Shown here: one piece after another, positions 1 through 5,212 of the stretch
Numbering within the stretch: position 1 is the stretch's first letter
Layout of the letters: every line of letters starts with the position of its first letter
Source: Oceanospirillaceae bacterium UBA7410
GTDB lineage: Bacteria; Pseudomonadota; Gammaproteobacteria; Pseudomonadales; Balneatricaceae
Assembly: GCA_002470565.1 (NCBI GenBank)
Contig: DKMQ01000031.1
Span: 33,191 to 38,911, forward strand
Reading direction: 5' to 3'
DNA length: 5,721 nucleotides
Notes under the pieces: generated by a model
Seen by the model: only the letters and a program-made list of their open reading frames with translations
Databases searched by the model: none
What the model was told of the DNA's origin: nothing
Position numbers and translations under genes: made by a program

Positions 1-2444
1 AAATTAGCTAGGTCTTGGGTCACCTGTAATATTTGTCCACCAGGGGACAATAAATGCACTTGCAATGCTGTGCCATAACCCACGCTTGGTGGCTTTTGCA
101 TGCCAAATAGCTCTTGTAATTTTACAGCCAATACCGGTGGTTTTTGGCTGTAATCGATGCCATGGGCATTGCCAGAAGGCACTGTAAAGCGAGCAGGTGC
201 AAGTTGCTCTAGCTGATTGGGTAAAGGCCAAGGTAAAAGGTTGGATAATATTTGTTTTAAATTGAGTCGCTTAAGGTCTTGAGCATGGGTGACTTTATCT
301 AAAAATGGTCCAAGCCAAGTGGGCAGGCTTGTTATTAATGCAGGCGTGGATACATCAGGCCAAGGGTTTGGTGTGCTAGAGCTGTGCGGATAAGTTTGAT
401 GCAATAACGCCACCTTAGCTTGCCAGTTGAGGGTGTCCTTATCCCAGTTTAGTGGCAACAACTCCATCTGAGCTAAATGATGACAAATAGCGTCAATTTT
501 ATCTTGGGGATCAATGGCCTTAATTCTTTGTGTATCCATTAAAATTTGCCCCACTTGGGTATGGCGTTGAGCAATAAGACGTTCATGTTGTTCATGCCAG
601 TGTATTTGTGTGTGAGCATGGGTAAGGTGTTCAAGGGGGCCTGCAAACAAATTAATAGGTAAATCTACTGCTAGGCAAAGTCGCTGGGTTGCCTGTGTTG
701 ATGTGGCCTCAAAACCAATAGTGCTAGCAATAGCTAGCCAAGCAGCTCCTGCATGGGGTTGCTGGCAGGCCACGCGCTTGCCGTTGGCAAGTTTGTATTG
801 TTTTGGATCTGATGTTTGCTTGGCTATTCGTTCTGGCCATGCATGGGCGACGAAAATAGCCGCCAATTGGCTAGGATTATATGGATGGTTTATCGGCACC
901 ACTTTGGTTTGTGGCATCTGGCTTAGCAAGCGTTTGGCTTGTTTGGTGATTCTAAGGTGAAGGCCTTTTAGGTTGTGCTGGATGGGTTGTTTGTTATTAA
1001 GCCAATGGACTCGCAACATCAAGTCGTATTCTTTGTTTGAAGTTTCCTTTAATGGGTCTTTTTCGCTTAGCAGTGCCACTAGCTGACAACCTAATAAGAG
1101 TGCGTTATAGCTTTTAGCAATAAGTAATAAATGCCCAAGGCGTGGGGATAAAGGTAACTGACTTATTTTTTTGCCATGATCAGTAATAATAAACCCTTGG
1201 CCTTTGGGCGTTAAGGCGCCAAGCTTTACAAGCAGTTGCTCTGCTTTTTTCCATGGGCCTTGAGGGGGGAAGTCCATCCACTTCATTTCATTAGGGTCTG
1301 CGCAGCCAAAGGCGTGTAACTGCAGGCACAAGTTAGTTAAATCGGCTTGCTTTATTTCTACCGTGGCATGGGGAGCAAGGCCTTGATGCTGGCTTTCATT
1401 CCATAAGCGGTAACAGGTGCCAGCACTTAGGCGACCGGCTCGGCCAGCGCGTTGAGTGGCTTGTGAACGTGACGCTTTCACTGTTTTTAAACGGCTCAGC
1501 CCAGTGCGGGTGTCATAGGCCATTTGGCGAGATAAGCCTAAGTCAATCACGCAGTCTATACCTTCAATGGTGAGGCTGGTTTCGGCAATATTGGTGGCTA
1601 AAACAATTTTTCTGTGCCCTTTGGCTGCGGGGCTAATGGCCAGTTGTTGCTGCTCCATGGGTAACTCACCGTAAAGAGCAAATAGTTTGACGTTACTTGA
1701 GCATAAACTCGCCAAATGCTCTTGAGCTCGGCTAATTTCACCCCGACCTGGTAAAAATACCAGCACGCTGCCTTGATGATCTATGAGTGCTTGAGCAAGA
1801 GTATGATAAAGCGTGTCATAAAGGGCGAAGTCAATGCGCCCATTACTTGGGGCTGAGCCTACGTATTTTGTAGTCACAGGAAACGCTCGGCCTTGGCTAA
1901 TTATAATAGGCGCGTTATCTAGTAATTGGCTCACACTTTGCGCATCTAAAGTAGCCGACATCACAATGAGCTTTAAAGGCGTTTCATCGCGCAGTAATTC
2001 ACGGCCTTGCAAACACATGGCCAAACTTAGGTCACCATCTAAGCTACGCTCATGAAATTCATCAAAAATTACAGCACCCACTCCTTCAAGGCTTGGGTCT
2101 GTTTGCAACATGCGCAGTAAAACACCATGAGTGATCACCTCAATGCGCGTATTAGCACTTACTTTGGTGTCCAAACGCATGCGATAACCGACCGTGTCGC
2201 CACAGGGTTTTTGCAGGCTTTTTGATAAAAACTGCGCCGTGGCAAGGGTAGCAATGCGGCGAGGTTCGATCAGGAGTATTTTCTGTTGGCCAAGCCATGG
2301 GGCTTGCAGTATAGCTAAAGGTACGCGTGTAGTTTTACCTGCCCCTGGTGGCGCAATAAGCACCACTTCATGGCGTTTTTCTAGCGCTTCACATAGTGCC
2401 GGCAACACCTCTTCAATAGGTAATGAGGTGTGCGCTTTGGGCAT
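1..2444 (-). CDS. hrpB: ATP-dependent RNA helicase HrpB (DEAH/RHA family), C-terminus cut by window edge
   Basis: This is a cytoplasmic superfamily 2 RNA helicase of the DEAH/RHA group, predicted to use ATP to unwind or remodel RNA; the physiological substrate of HrpB is poorly settled. I translated the minus strand and it is open for 814 codons with no frameshift. RecA domain 1 holds Walker A GAGKT (34-38), EPRR motif Ia, DEFH motif II (128-131, the usual HrpB variant of DEAH) and SAT motif III (163-165). RecA domain 2 holds VFLPG, motif V ATNIAETSLTIEG (283-295) and motif VI QATQRAGRAGR (328-338). The HrpB-specific C-terminal domain is recognisable from AWPERIAK (about 535-542) and VPSGNAHGIDYS (about 755-766). 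The family is usually a little over 800 residues, so only the last few tens are missing. The start ATG lies 2 bases after the stop of the upstream Lrp-like gene, which points to one operon and translational coupling. Motif Ib reads THGVL where TEGVL/TEGIL is usual (H106). Confidence 0.96.
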   Translation of the reverse strand, partial: MPKAHTSLPIEEVLPALCEALEKRHEVVLIAPPGAGKTTRVPLAILQAPWLGQQKILLIEPRRIATLATAQFLSKSLQKPCGDTVGYRMRLDTKVSANTRIEVITHGVLLRMLQTDPSLEGVGAVIFDEFHERSLDGDLSLAMCLQGRELLRDETPLKLIVMSATLDAQSVSQLLDNAPIIISQGRAFPVTTKYVGSAPSNGRIDFALYDTLYHTLAQALIDHQGSVLVFLPGRGEISRAQEHLASLCSSNVKLFALYGELPMEQQQLAISPAAKGHRKIVLATNIAETSLTIEGIDCVIDLGLSRQMAYDTRTGLSRLKTVKASRSQATQRAGRAGRLSAGTCYRLWNESQHQGLAPHATVEIKQADLTNLCLQLHAFGCADPNEMKWMDFPPQGPWKKAEQLLVKLGALTPKGQGFIITDHGKKISQLPLSPRLGHLLLIAKSYNALLLGCQLVALLSEKDPLKETSNKEYDLMLRVHWLNNKQPIQHNLKGLHLRITKQAKRLLSQMPQTKVVPINHPYNPSQLAAIFVAHAWPERIAKQTSDPKQYKLANGKRVACQQPHAGAAWLAIASTIGFEATSTQATQRLCLAVDLPINLFAGPLEHLTHAHTQIHWHEQHERLIAQRHTQVGQILMDTQRIKAIDPQDKIDAICHHLAQMELLPLNWDKDTLNWQAKVALLHQTYPHSSSTPNPWPDVSTPALITSLPTWLGPFLDKVTHAQDLKRLNLKQILSNLLPWPLPNQLEQLAPARFTVPSGNAHGIDYSQKPPVLAVKLQELFGMQKPPSVGYGTALQVHLLSPGGQILQVTQDLAN

Positions 2445-2446
2445 AA

Positions 2447-2683
2447 CTAAAAGGCTTTAAAGGTGAGGGTAGTTAGGGAGCGAGAAATGCCTTCTATAGT
2501 GAGCAGTTGATCATTTATATACTTACCGACATCTTCTTCATTAGGAATATAGAGTTTCATCAACAAATCATAATCGCCACTGGTAGAGTAAAGCTCTGAT
2601 GCAATTTCACGTTCATAAATAGCATCAGCTACTACATAGGCTTTACCCGGATTGCAACGAATTTGCACAAATACGCAGGCCAT
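2447..2683 (-). CDS. Stand-alone Lrp/AsnC ligand-binding (RAM) domain protein
   Basis: This small 78-residue cytoplasmic protein consists only of the C-terminal effector-binding and oligomerisation domain found in Lrp/AsnC regulators (AsnC_trans_reg type). It has an alpha/beta ferredoxin-like pattern: strand ACVFVQIRC (2-10), helix through YVVADAIYE, strand ELYSTSGDYDLLMKLYI (30-46, with the hallmark S-G-D-Y-D), helix EEDVGKYINDQL, and last strand SRSLTTLTF. There is no helix-turn-helix, and the length matches the domain alone, so it is a known free-standing form rather than a truncated regulator. The start is supported by GAGGAG at 2694-2689, five to six bases upstream of the ATG. It is the first gene of a two-gene unit with hrpB, separated by 2 bases. 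Free-standing RAM proteins are thought to bind amino acids or related small molecules or to partner full-length Lrp proteins; the ligand cannot be read from the sequence. Confidence 0.9.
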   Translation of the reverse strand: MACVFVQIRCNPGKAYVVADAIYEREIASELYSTSGDYDLLMKLYIPNEEDVGKYINDQLLTIEGISRSLTTLTFKAF

Positions 2684-2688
2684 AATAT

Positions 2689-2694
2689 CTCCTC
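2689..2694 (-). promoter_or_regulatory. Ribosome binding site of the RAM-domain gene
   Basis: On the minus strand the sequence reads GAGGAG followed by ATATT and the ATG at 2683. This strong Shine-Dalgarno match at good spacing fixes the start of the RAM-domain gene and excludes upstream starts. Confidence 0.8.
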
Positions 2695-2713
2695 AAAAAG
2701 TGGGTGTTTTTTC

Positions 2714-2730
2714 CAGCTCTTTTGGAGCTG
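2714..2730 (-). promoter_or_regulatory. Small hairpin in the leader of the RAM-domain/hrpB transcript
   Basis: CAGCTC (2714-2719) and GAGCTG (2725-2730) form a 6-bp stem with a 5-base loop, about 20 bases upstream of the ribosome binding site on the minus strand. It is not followed by a T-run on either strand, so it is not an intrinsic terminator. It could modestly influence leader folding or mRNA stability, or be chance. Confidence 0.3.
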
Positions 2731-2864
2731 CTCAAAGTGTTACTTTAAAGAAAGATACCTGTTGGCGCAACTTAAAGACTGGTTATAAATGGTCTATCTT
2801 GGCCCCATTATCCTTAATAGCAATTAATATATGAGCCAACGCATATGCGACTAAACGTCTACTA

Positions 2865-2892
2865 TTGACTCACCCTATAAATAAGCTATGCT
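2865..2892 (+). promoter_or_regulatory. Sigma-70-like promoter for the amidohydrolase gene
   Basis: TTGACT (2865-2870, five of six to TTGACA) and TATGCT (2887-2892, four of six to TATAAT) are separated by 16 bases, on the plus strand upstream of the M20 gene. This predicts transcription start near 2899 and a leader of about 70 bases. It is the best promoter match in the intergenic region; assignment is by motif only. Confidence 0.6.
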
Positions 2893-2908
2893 CCTTTAAC
2901 TAAATGGT

Positions 2909-2924
2909 TTGTACACCTGAACAA
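2909..2924. promoter_or_regulatory. Imperfect palindrome, possible operator just downstream of the amidohydrolase promoter
   Basis: TTGTACACCTGAACAA is a 16-bp imperfect palindrome in which six of eight base pairs match (outer TTGT/ACAA plus CA/TG). It lies about 10 bases downstream of the predicted start point, a position suited to repression. It shares TACACnTG with the stronger palindrome ahead of the SorC-type regulator gene, so it could be a weaker site for the same protein. This is inference only. Confidence 0.35.
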
Positions 2925-2960
2925 TGCTGCCATTATTTACTCTAGAACAGTTAAGAACTT

Positions 2961-2964
2961 GAGG
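2961..2964 (+). promoter_or_regulatory. Ribosome binding site of the amidohydrolase gene
   Basis: GAGG lies 7 bases before the ATG at 2972 and supports that start. The encoded N-terminus (a helix leading into RRDIHAHPE) is the length expected for the family. Confidence 0.65.
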
Positions 2965-2971
2965 CACCTGT

Positions 2972-4177
2972 ATGACACTGCTGGCCCCGATCGTTGCAGA
3001 AGCGGACACCTTTAAAACCATTCGACGTGATATTCATGCCCACCCAGAATTGTGCTACACCGAACACCGCACTGCAAAAGTTGTGGCTGACAAGCTTATT
3101 GAAATGGGCATTGAAGTGCATAAAAACATAGGCGTTACTGGTGTTGTGGGTGTGATTAAAGGTCTAAAGCCAGGCGCTGGCATTGCGCTTAGGGCAGACA
3201 TGGATGCCTTACCGCTACAAGAACACAACAAGTTTGATCATGTGAGTCAATATGCAGGCAAGATGCATGCCTGTGGCCATGATGGCCACACCGCCACACT
3301 GCTTTGTGCTGCAGGTTATCTGGCAAAAAATCGTGACTTTTGCGGTGCGGTTTATTTAGTCTTTCAGCCTGCCGAAGAAGGTGGTGCAGGGGCGCAAGCC
3401 ATGATTGACGACGGCTTGTTTGAACGTTTCTCAATTGATGAAATTTATGGCTACCATAACTGGCCAGGTTACCCAGAAGGGGTAGTGGCTATTGTTGACG
3501 GCGCCATGATGGCTTCGGCAAGTGAGTTTGAAATTAAAGTAGTGGGCAAAGGCGCCCATGCCGCAATGCCACACTTGGGTGCAGACCCATTGTTGGTAGC
3601 TTGTCAGCTTGTGCAAGGGTTGCAGTCGATTGTTACACGCAATATTAACCCACTGGATAGTGTGGTGTTGTCGGTTACCAAAATTCACTGTGGTGATGCC
3701 ACTAACATTATCGCTGATAGTTGTATGATTGAAGGTACGGTTCGATGTTTCTCTGAAGAGGTGTTGCAAACTGTTGAACAACGCATGGAAAAAATATCAC
3801 AAGACTTATGTTCAGCATTTAGTTGTGAAAGCCAGTTTGTGTTTGAAAGATCCTATCCAGCCACCATCAACCATGCTCCTCAGGCCCAGCACGTGCGCGA
3901 GGTGGCCACACAACTATTAGGTGAAGATAAAGTCATTAACTTTACACCAACGATGGGGTCAGAAGACTTTAGTTTCTTTTTACAAGAAAAGCCGGGGTGC
4001 TATTTTGCCTTGGGCAATGGTGAGGGTGACCACCGAGATTTAGGCCATGGGCTAGGGCCGTGTATGCTGCATAATCCAAGCTATGACTTCAATGATGCCT
4101 TAATTCCTATTGGTGCAAGCTTATGGGTAAAGTTGGTTGAATCTCGCTTGGGCGGCAGTGGTATTGTTAGGGAATAA
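2972..4177 (+). CDS. M20-family metallo-amidohydrolase (hippurate / N-acyl-amino-acid hydrolase type)
   Basis: This 401-residue cytoplasmic enzyme is predicted to hydrolyse the amide bond of an N-acyl or N-aroyl amino acid or similar conjugate, using a two-metal centre. It belongs to the hippuricase / IAA-amino-acid hydrolase / aminoacylase group (M20D-like). Visible hallmarks are RRDIHAHPE (18-26), ALRADMDALP (72-81), HACGHDGH with metal ligands Cys101 and His103 (99-106), PAEEGG with the catalytic/metal glutamates 135-136, GYHNWP with His162, the dimerisation-domain motif GKGAHAAMPH (192-201), GSEDF (329-333) and LHNPSYDFND with His367. All expected ligands are present, so it should be active. 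The length is normal for the family, and there is no signal peptide. The substrate cannot be assigned; members often act on hippurate, acyl-amino acids or auxin-like conjugates. It has its own promoter and lies 42 bases upstream of a SorC-type regulator gene on the same strand, with no terminator between them, so some co-transcription into the deoxyribose genes is likely. The family call is firm; the link to deoxyribose catabolism is not. Confidence 0.94.
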   Translation: MTLLAPIVAEADTFKTIRRDIHAHPELCYTEHRTAKVVADKLIEMGIEVHKNIGVTGVVGVIKGLKPGAGIALRADMDALPLQEHNKFDHVSQYAGKMHACGHDGHTATLLCAAGYLAKNRDFCGAVYLVFQPAEEGGAGAQAMIDDGLFERFSIDEIYGYHNWPGYPEGVVAIVDGAMMASASEFEIKVVGKGAHAAMPHLGADPLLVACQLVQGLQSIVTRNINPLDSVVLSVTKIHCGDATNIIADSCMIEGTVRCFSEEVLQTVEQRMEKISQDLCSAFSCESQFVFERSYPATINHAPQAQHVREVATQLLGEDKVINFTPTMGSEDFSFFLQEKPGCYFALGNGEGDHRDLGHGLGPCMLHNPSYDFNDALIPIGASLWVKLVESRLGGSGIVRE

Positions 4178-4191
4178 AACTCTGGTATAAA
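4164..4191 (+). promoter_or_regulatory. Candidate internal promoter for the regulator-deoC unit
   Basis: TTGTTA (4164-4169) and TATAAA (4186-4191, five of six to consensus) are spaced by 16 bases. The -35 hexamer lies inside the last codons of the amidohydrolase gene. The predicted start point near 4198 gives a leader of about 22 bases before the regulator ATG at 4220 and falls inside the palindrome at 4189-4213. Assigned by motif only. Confidence 0.5.
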
Positions 4192-4213
4192 TTTTACACA
4201 TGGTGTAATATTT
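4189..4213. promoter_or_regulatory. Operator-like palindrome before the SorC-type regulator gene
   Basis: The core TTACAC-ATG-GTGTAA (4194-4208) is a perfect inverted repeat with a 3-base centre. Outside one mismatched pair (4193/4209) the symmetry continues for four more pairs (AAAT/ATTT), making 25 bp with 10 of 12 arm pairs matched. It overlaps the predicted -10 element and start point, and ends six bases before the regulator start codon. Position and symmetry fit an autorepression site for the regulator encoded immediately downstream; SorC-family proteins are oligomeric and bind palindromes. Confidence 0.6.
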
Positions 4214-4219
4214 TTCACT

Positions 4220-5212
4220 ATGAGCACTAAACATACAAAACAAGACACCGATACCCAGCAATTAGACCTAGCTACACGAGCTGCTTGGCTGTCATTTATA
4301 GGCGGTTACACTCAAGGCGAAGTGGCTAAACGCTTGGGCGTGTCGCCCGTTAAAGCGCATAGGCTTATTCAACTTGCGCAGCAGCAAGGCATGGTAAAAA
4401 TATTTATCGAAGGTGAGCCTGCTCACTGCATTGCACTGGAAGAGCAACTAGCCAAAAAATTCAACCTACTTTCTTGTTTAGTTGCGCCGTCAGAGCATCT
4501 CCATGCAGGCGACAACGAAGATGATTTTAACGAAGTGGGTGCTGGCGCCGCACGCTTTTTCTATAACCTTCTTAATCAATTACCCAACGCTTCATGTGTG
4601 GGCATTGGTAAAGGACGATCCCTTTCAGCCTTAGCAGAAAAGCTTCCTAAAATTAATCGTCCAGATCTCACCTTTGCTTCTGTTTCTGGCAGTTTTACGC
4701 GTAAATTTTCAACTAACCGGCTAGATGTAGTGCAACATTTTGTTGAGCGCACAGGCGGTGAAGGCTACTTTATGCCGGTGCCTTATTTGGCTCGCGATGA
4801 TGCAGAACATAAAATGTTGATGGCCCAAGCAAGTGTGCAATTTAGTTTAAATTTAGCGCGCAATGCCAACGTATATGCCGTGGGTATAGGTGGACTTCAA
4901 ACTAATCATTACTTAAAAAGTGTGGGTTTAGTGACTGAGTATGACCTAGAAGCGCTGCGAACAGCCGGGGCCGTATGTGACTTGATTGGCAGTTTTTATG
5001 ATATTTCAGGACACTTGGTTGACCATCCGCTTAACGGCCATGGTTTAGGTATTACAGCTGCAGAAATGGCAGGCAAACGCGTGGTGGCAGTAGCTGGTGG
5101 GCTAGGCAAAGAGTTGGCCTTACTTGGAGCGCTGCGTTCTGGTTTGGTGACAGATGTTGTCATGGGAGAAGCGACCGCAGAAAAATTAGTTTCTTTGATG
5201 GAGAATAAATAA
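4220..5212 (+). CDS. SorC/DeoR-type sugar-binding transcriptional regulator, probable deoxyribose regulator
   Basis: This 330-residue cytoplasmic DNA-binding protein has the two-part SorC layout. An N-terminal helix-turn-helix (about 18-60; TQGEVAKRLGVSPVKAHRLI at 31-50) is joined to a sugar-phosphate-binding domain (about 70-328). In the latter are VGIGKGRSL (127-135), VGIGGL (221-226) and the terminal VAVAGGLGKELALLGALRSGLV (289-310). The GGLGK and ALRSGLV pattern is typical of the family and helps form the effector pocket. Members sense phosphorylated sugars; the Bacillus subtilis member DeoR responds to deoxyribose-5-phosphate and controls deoC (dra). The neighbouring deoC makes the same effector likely here, by inference. 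The ATG at 4220 is the first start after an in-frame stop, which is also the amidohydrolase stop at 4175-4177. No Shine-Dalgarno sequence precedes it, so initiation may be weak or depend on the AT-rich leader. Its stop codon directly abuts the deoC ATG. Family call is firm; the specific effector is moderate. Confidence 0.93.
   Translation: MSTKHTKQDTDTQQLDLATRAAWLSFIGGYTQGEVAKRLGVSPVKAHRLIQLAQQQGMVKIFIEGEPAHCIALEEQLAKKFNLLSCLVAPSEHLHAGDNEDDFNEVGAGAARFFYNLLNQLPNASCVGIGKGRSLSALAEKLPKINRPDLTFASVSGSFTRKFSTNRLDVVQHFVERTGGEGYFMPVPYLARDDAEHKMLMAQASVQFSLNLARNANVYAVGIGGLQTNHYLKSVGLVTEYDLEALRTAGAVCDLIGSFYDISGHLVDHPLNGHGLGITAAEMAGKRVVAVAGGLGKELALLGALRSGLVTDVVMGEATAEKLVSLMENK
5200..5203 (+). promoter_or_regulatory. 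Ribosome binding site of deoC inside the end of the regulator gene
   Basis: GGAG lies 9 bases upstream of the ATG at 5213, within the final codons of the regulator gene. With stop and start codons directly adjacent (TAAATG), this favours coupled translation of regulator and aldolase from one message. Confidence 0.55.

Larger units (their letters stand above)
2684..2971. other. Divergent intergenic region between the RAM-domain gene/hrpB unit and the amidohydrolase unit
   Basis: This 288-bp region must hold the control sites for both divergent units. For the rightward unit there is a good sigma-70-like promoter at 2865-2892. For the leftward unit no convincing promoter was found; the best minus-strand -10-like hexamer is TATATT near 2831-2826, with only a poor -35 (TTTAGT) 18 bases upstream. 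The region also contains a perfect 10-bp palindrome CGCATATGCG (2840-2849), a short hairpin CAGCTC/GAGCTG (2714-2730), a 13-bp palindrome AAAGT-GTT-ACTTT (2734-2746) and an imperfect 16-bp palindrome at 2909-2924. I see no gene and no tRNA or other recognisable RNA in it. Confidence 0.7.

Noticed and set aside
4..231. Minus-strand open frame of 75 residues
   Set aside because: It overlaps the HrpB C-terminal domain in another frame; the hrpB frame there reads conserved residues such as VPSGNAHGIDYS and VHLLSPGG.
703..2460. Plus-strand open frames at 703-960, 1834-2055 and 2194-2460
   Set aside because: They lie antisense to hrpB, whose minus-strand translation shows every helicase motif without interruption; the antisense products resemble no family.
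2701..2730. Possible intrinsic terminator (T-run plus hairpin)
   Set aside because: On the plus strand the T-run comes before the stem, and on the minus strand the stem is followed by A residues, so the order is wrong for a terminator on either strand.
2652..2834. Plus-strand 60-residue open frame in the intergenic region
   Set aside because: It starts at TTG without a ribosome site, is antisense to the start of the RAM-domain gene, and has no recognisable protein pattern.
2944..2958. Repeated AGAAC in the amidohydrolase leader
   Set aside because: Two short direct copies 5 bases apart with no symmetry or promoter relation; likely chance.
3189..3920. Minus-strand frames at 3189-3434 and 3431-3781 and plus-strand frame at 3729-3920
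   Set aside because: They are shadows of the M20 gene, whose frame contains all metal-ligand motifs.
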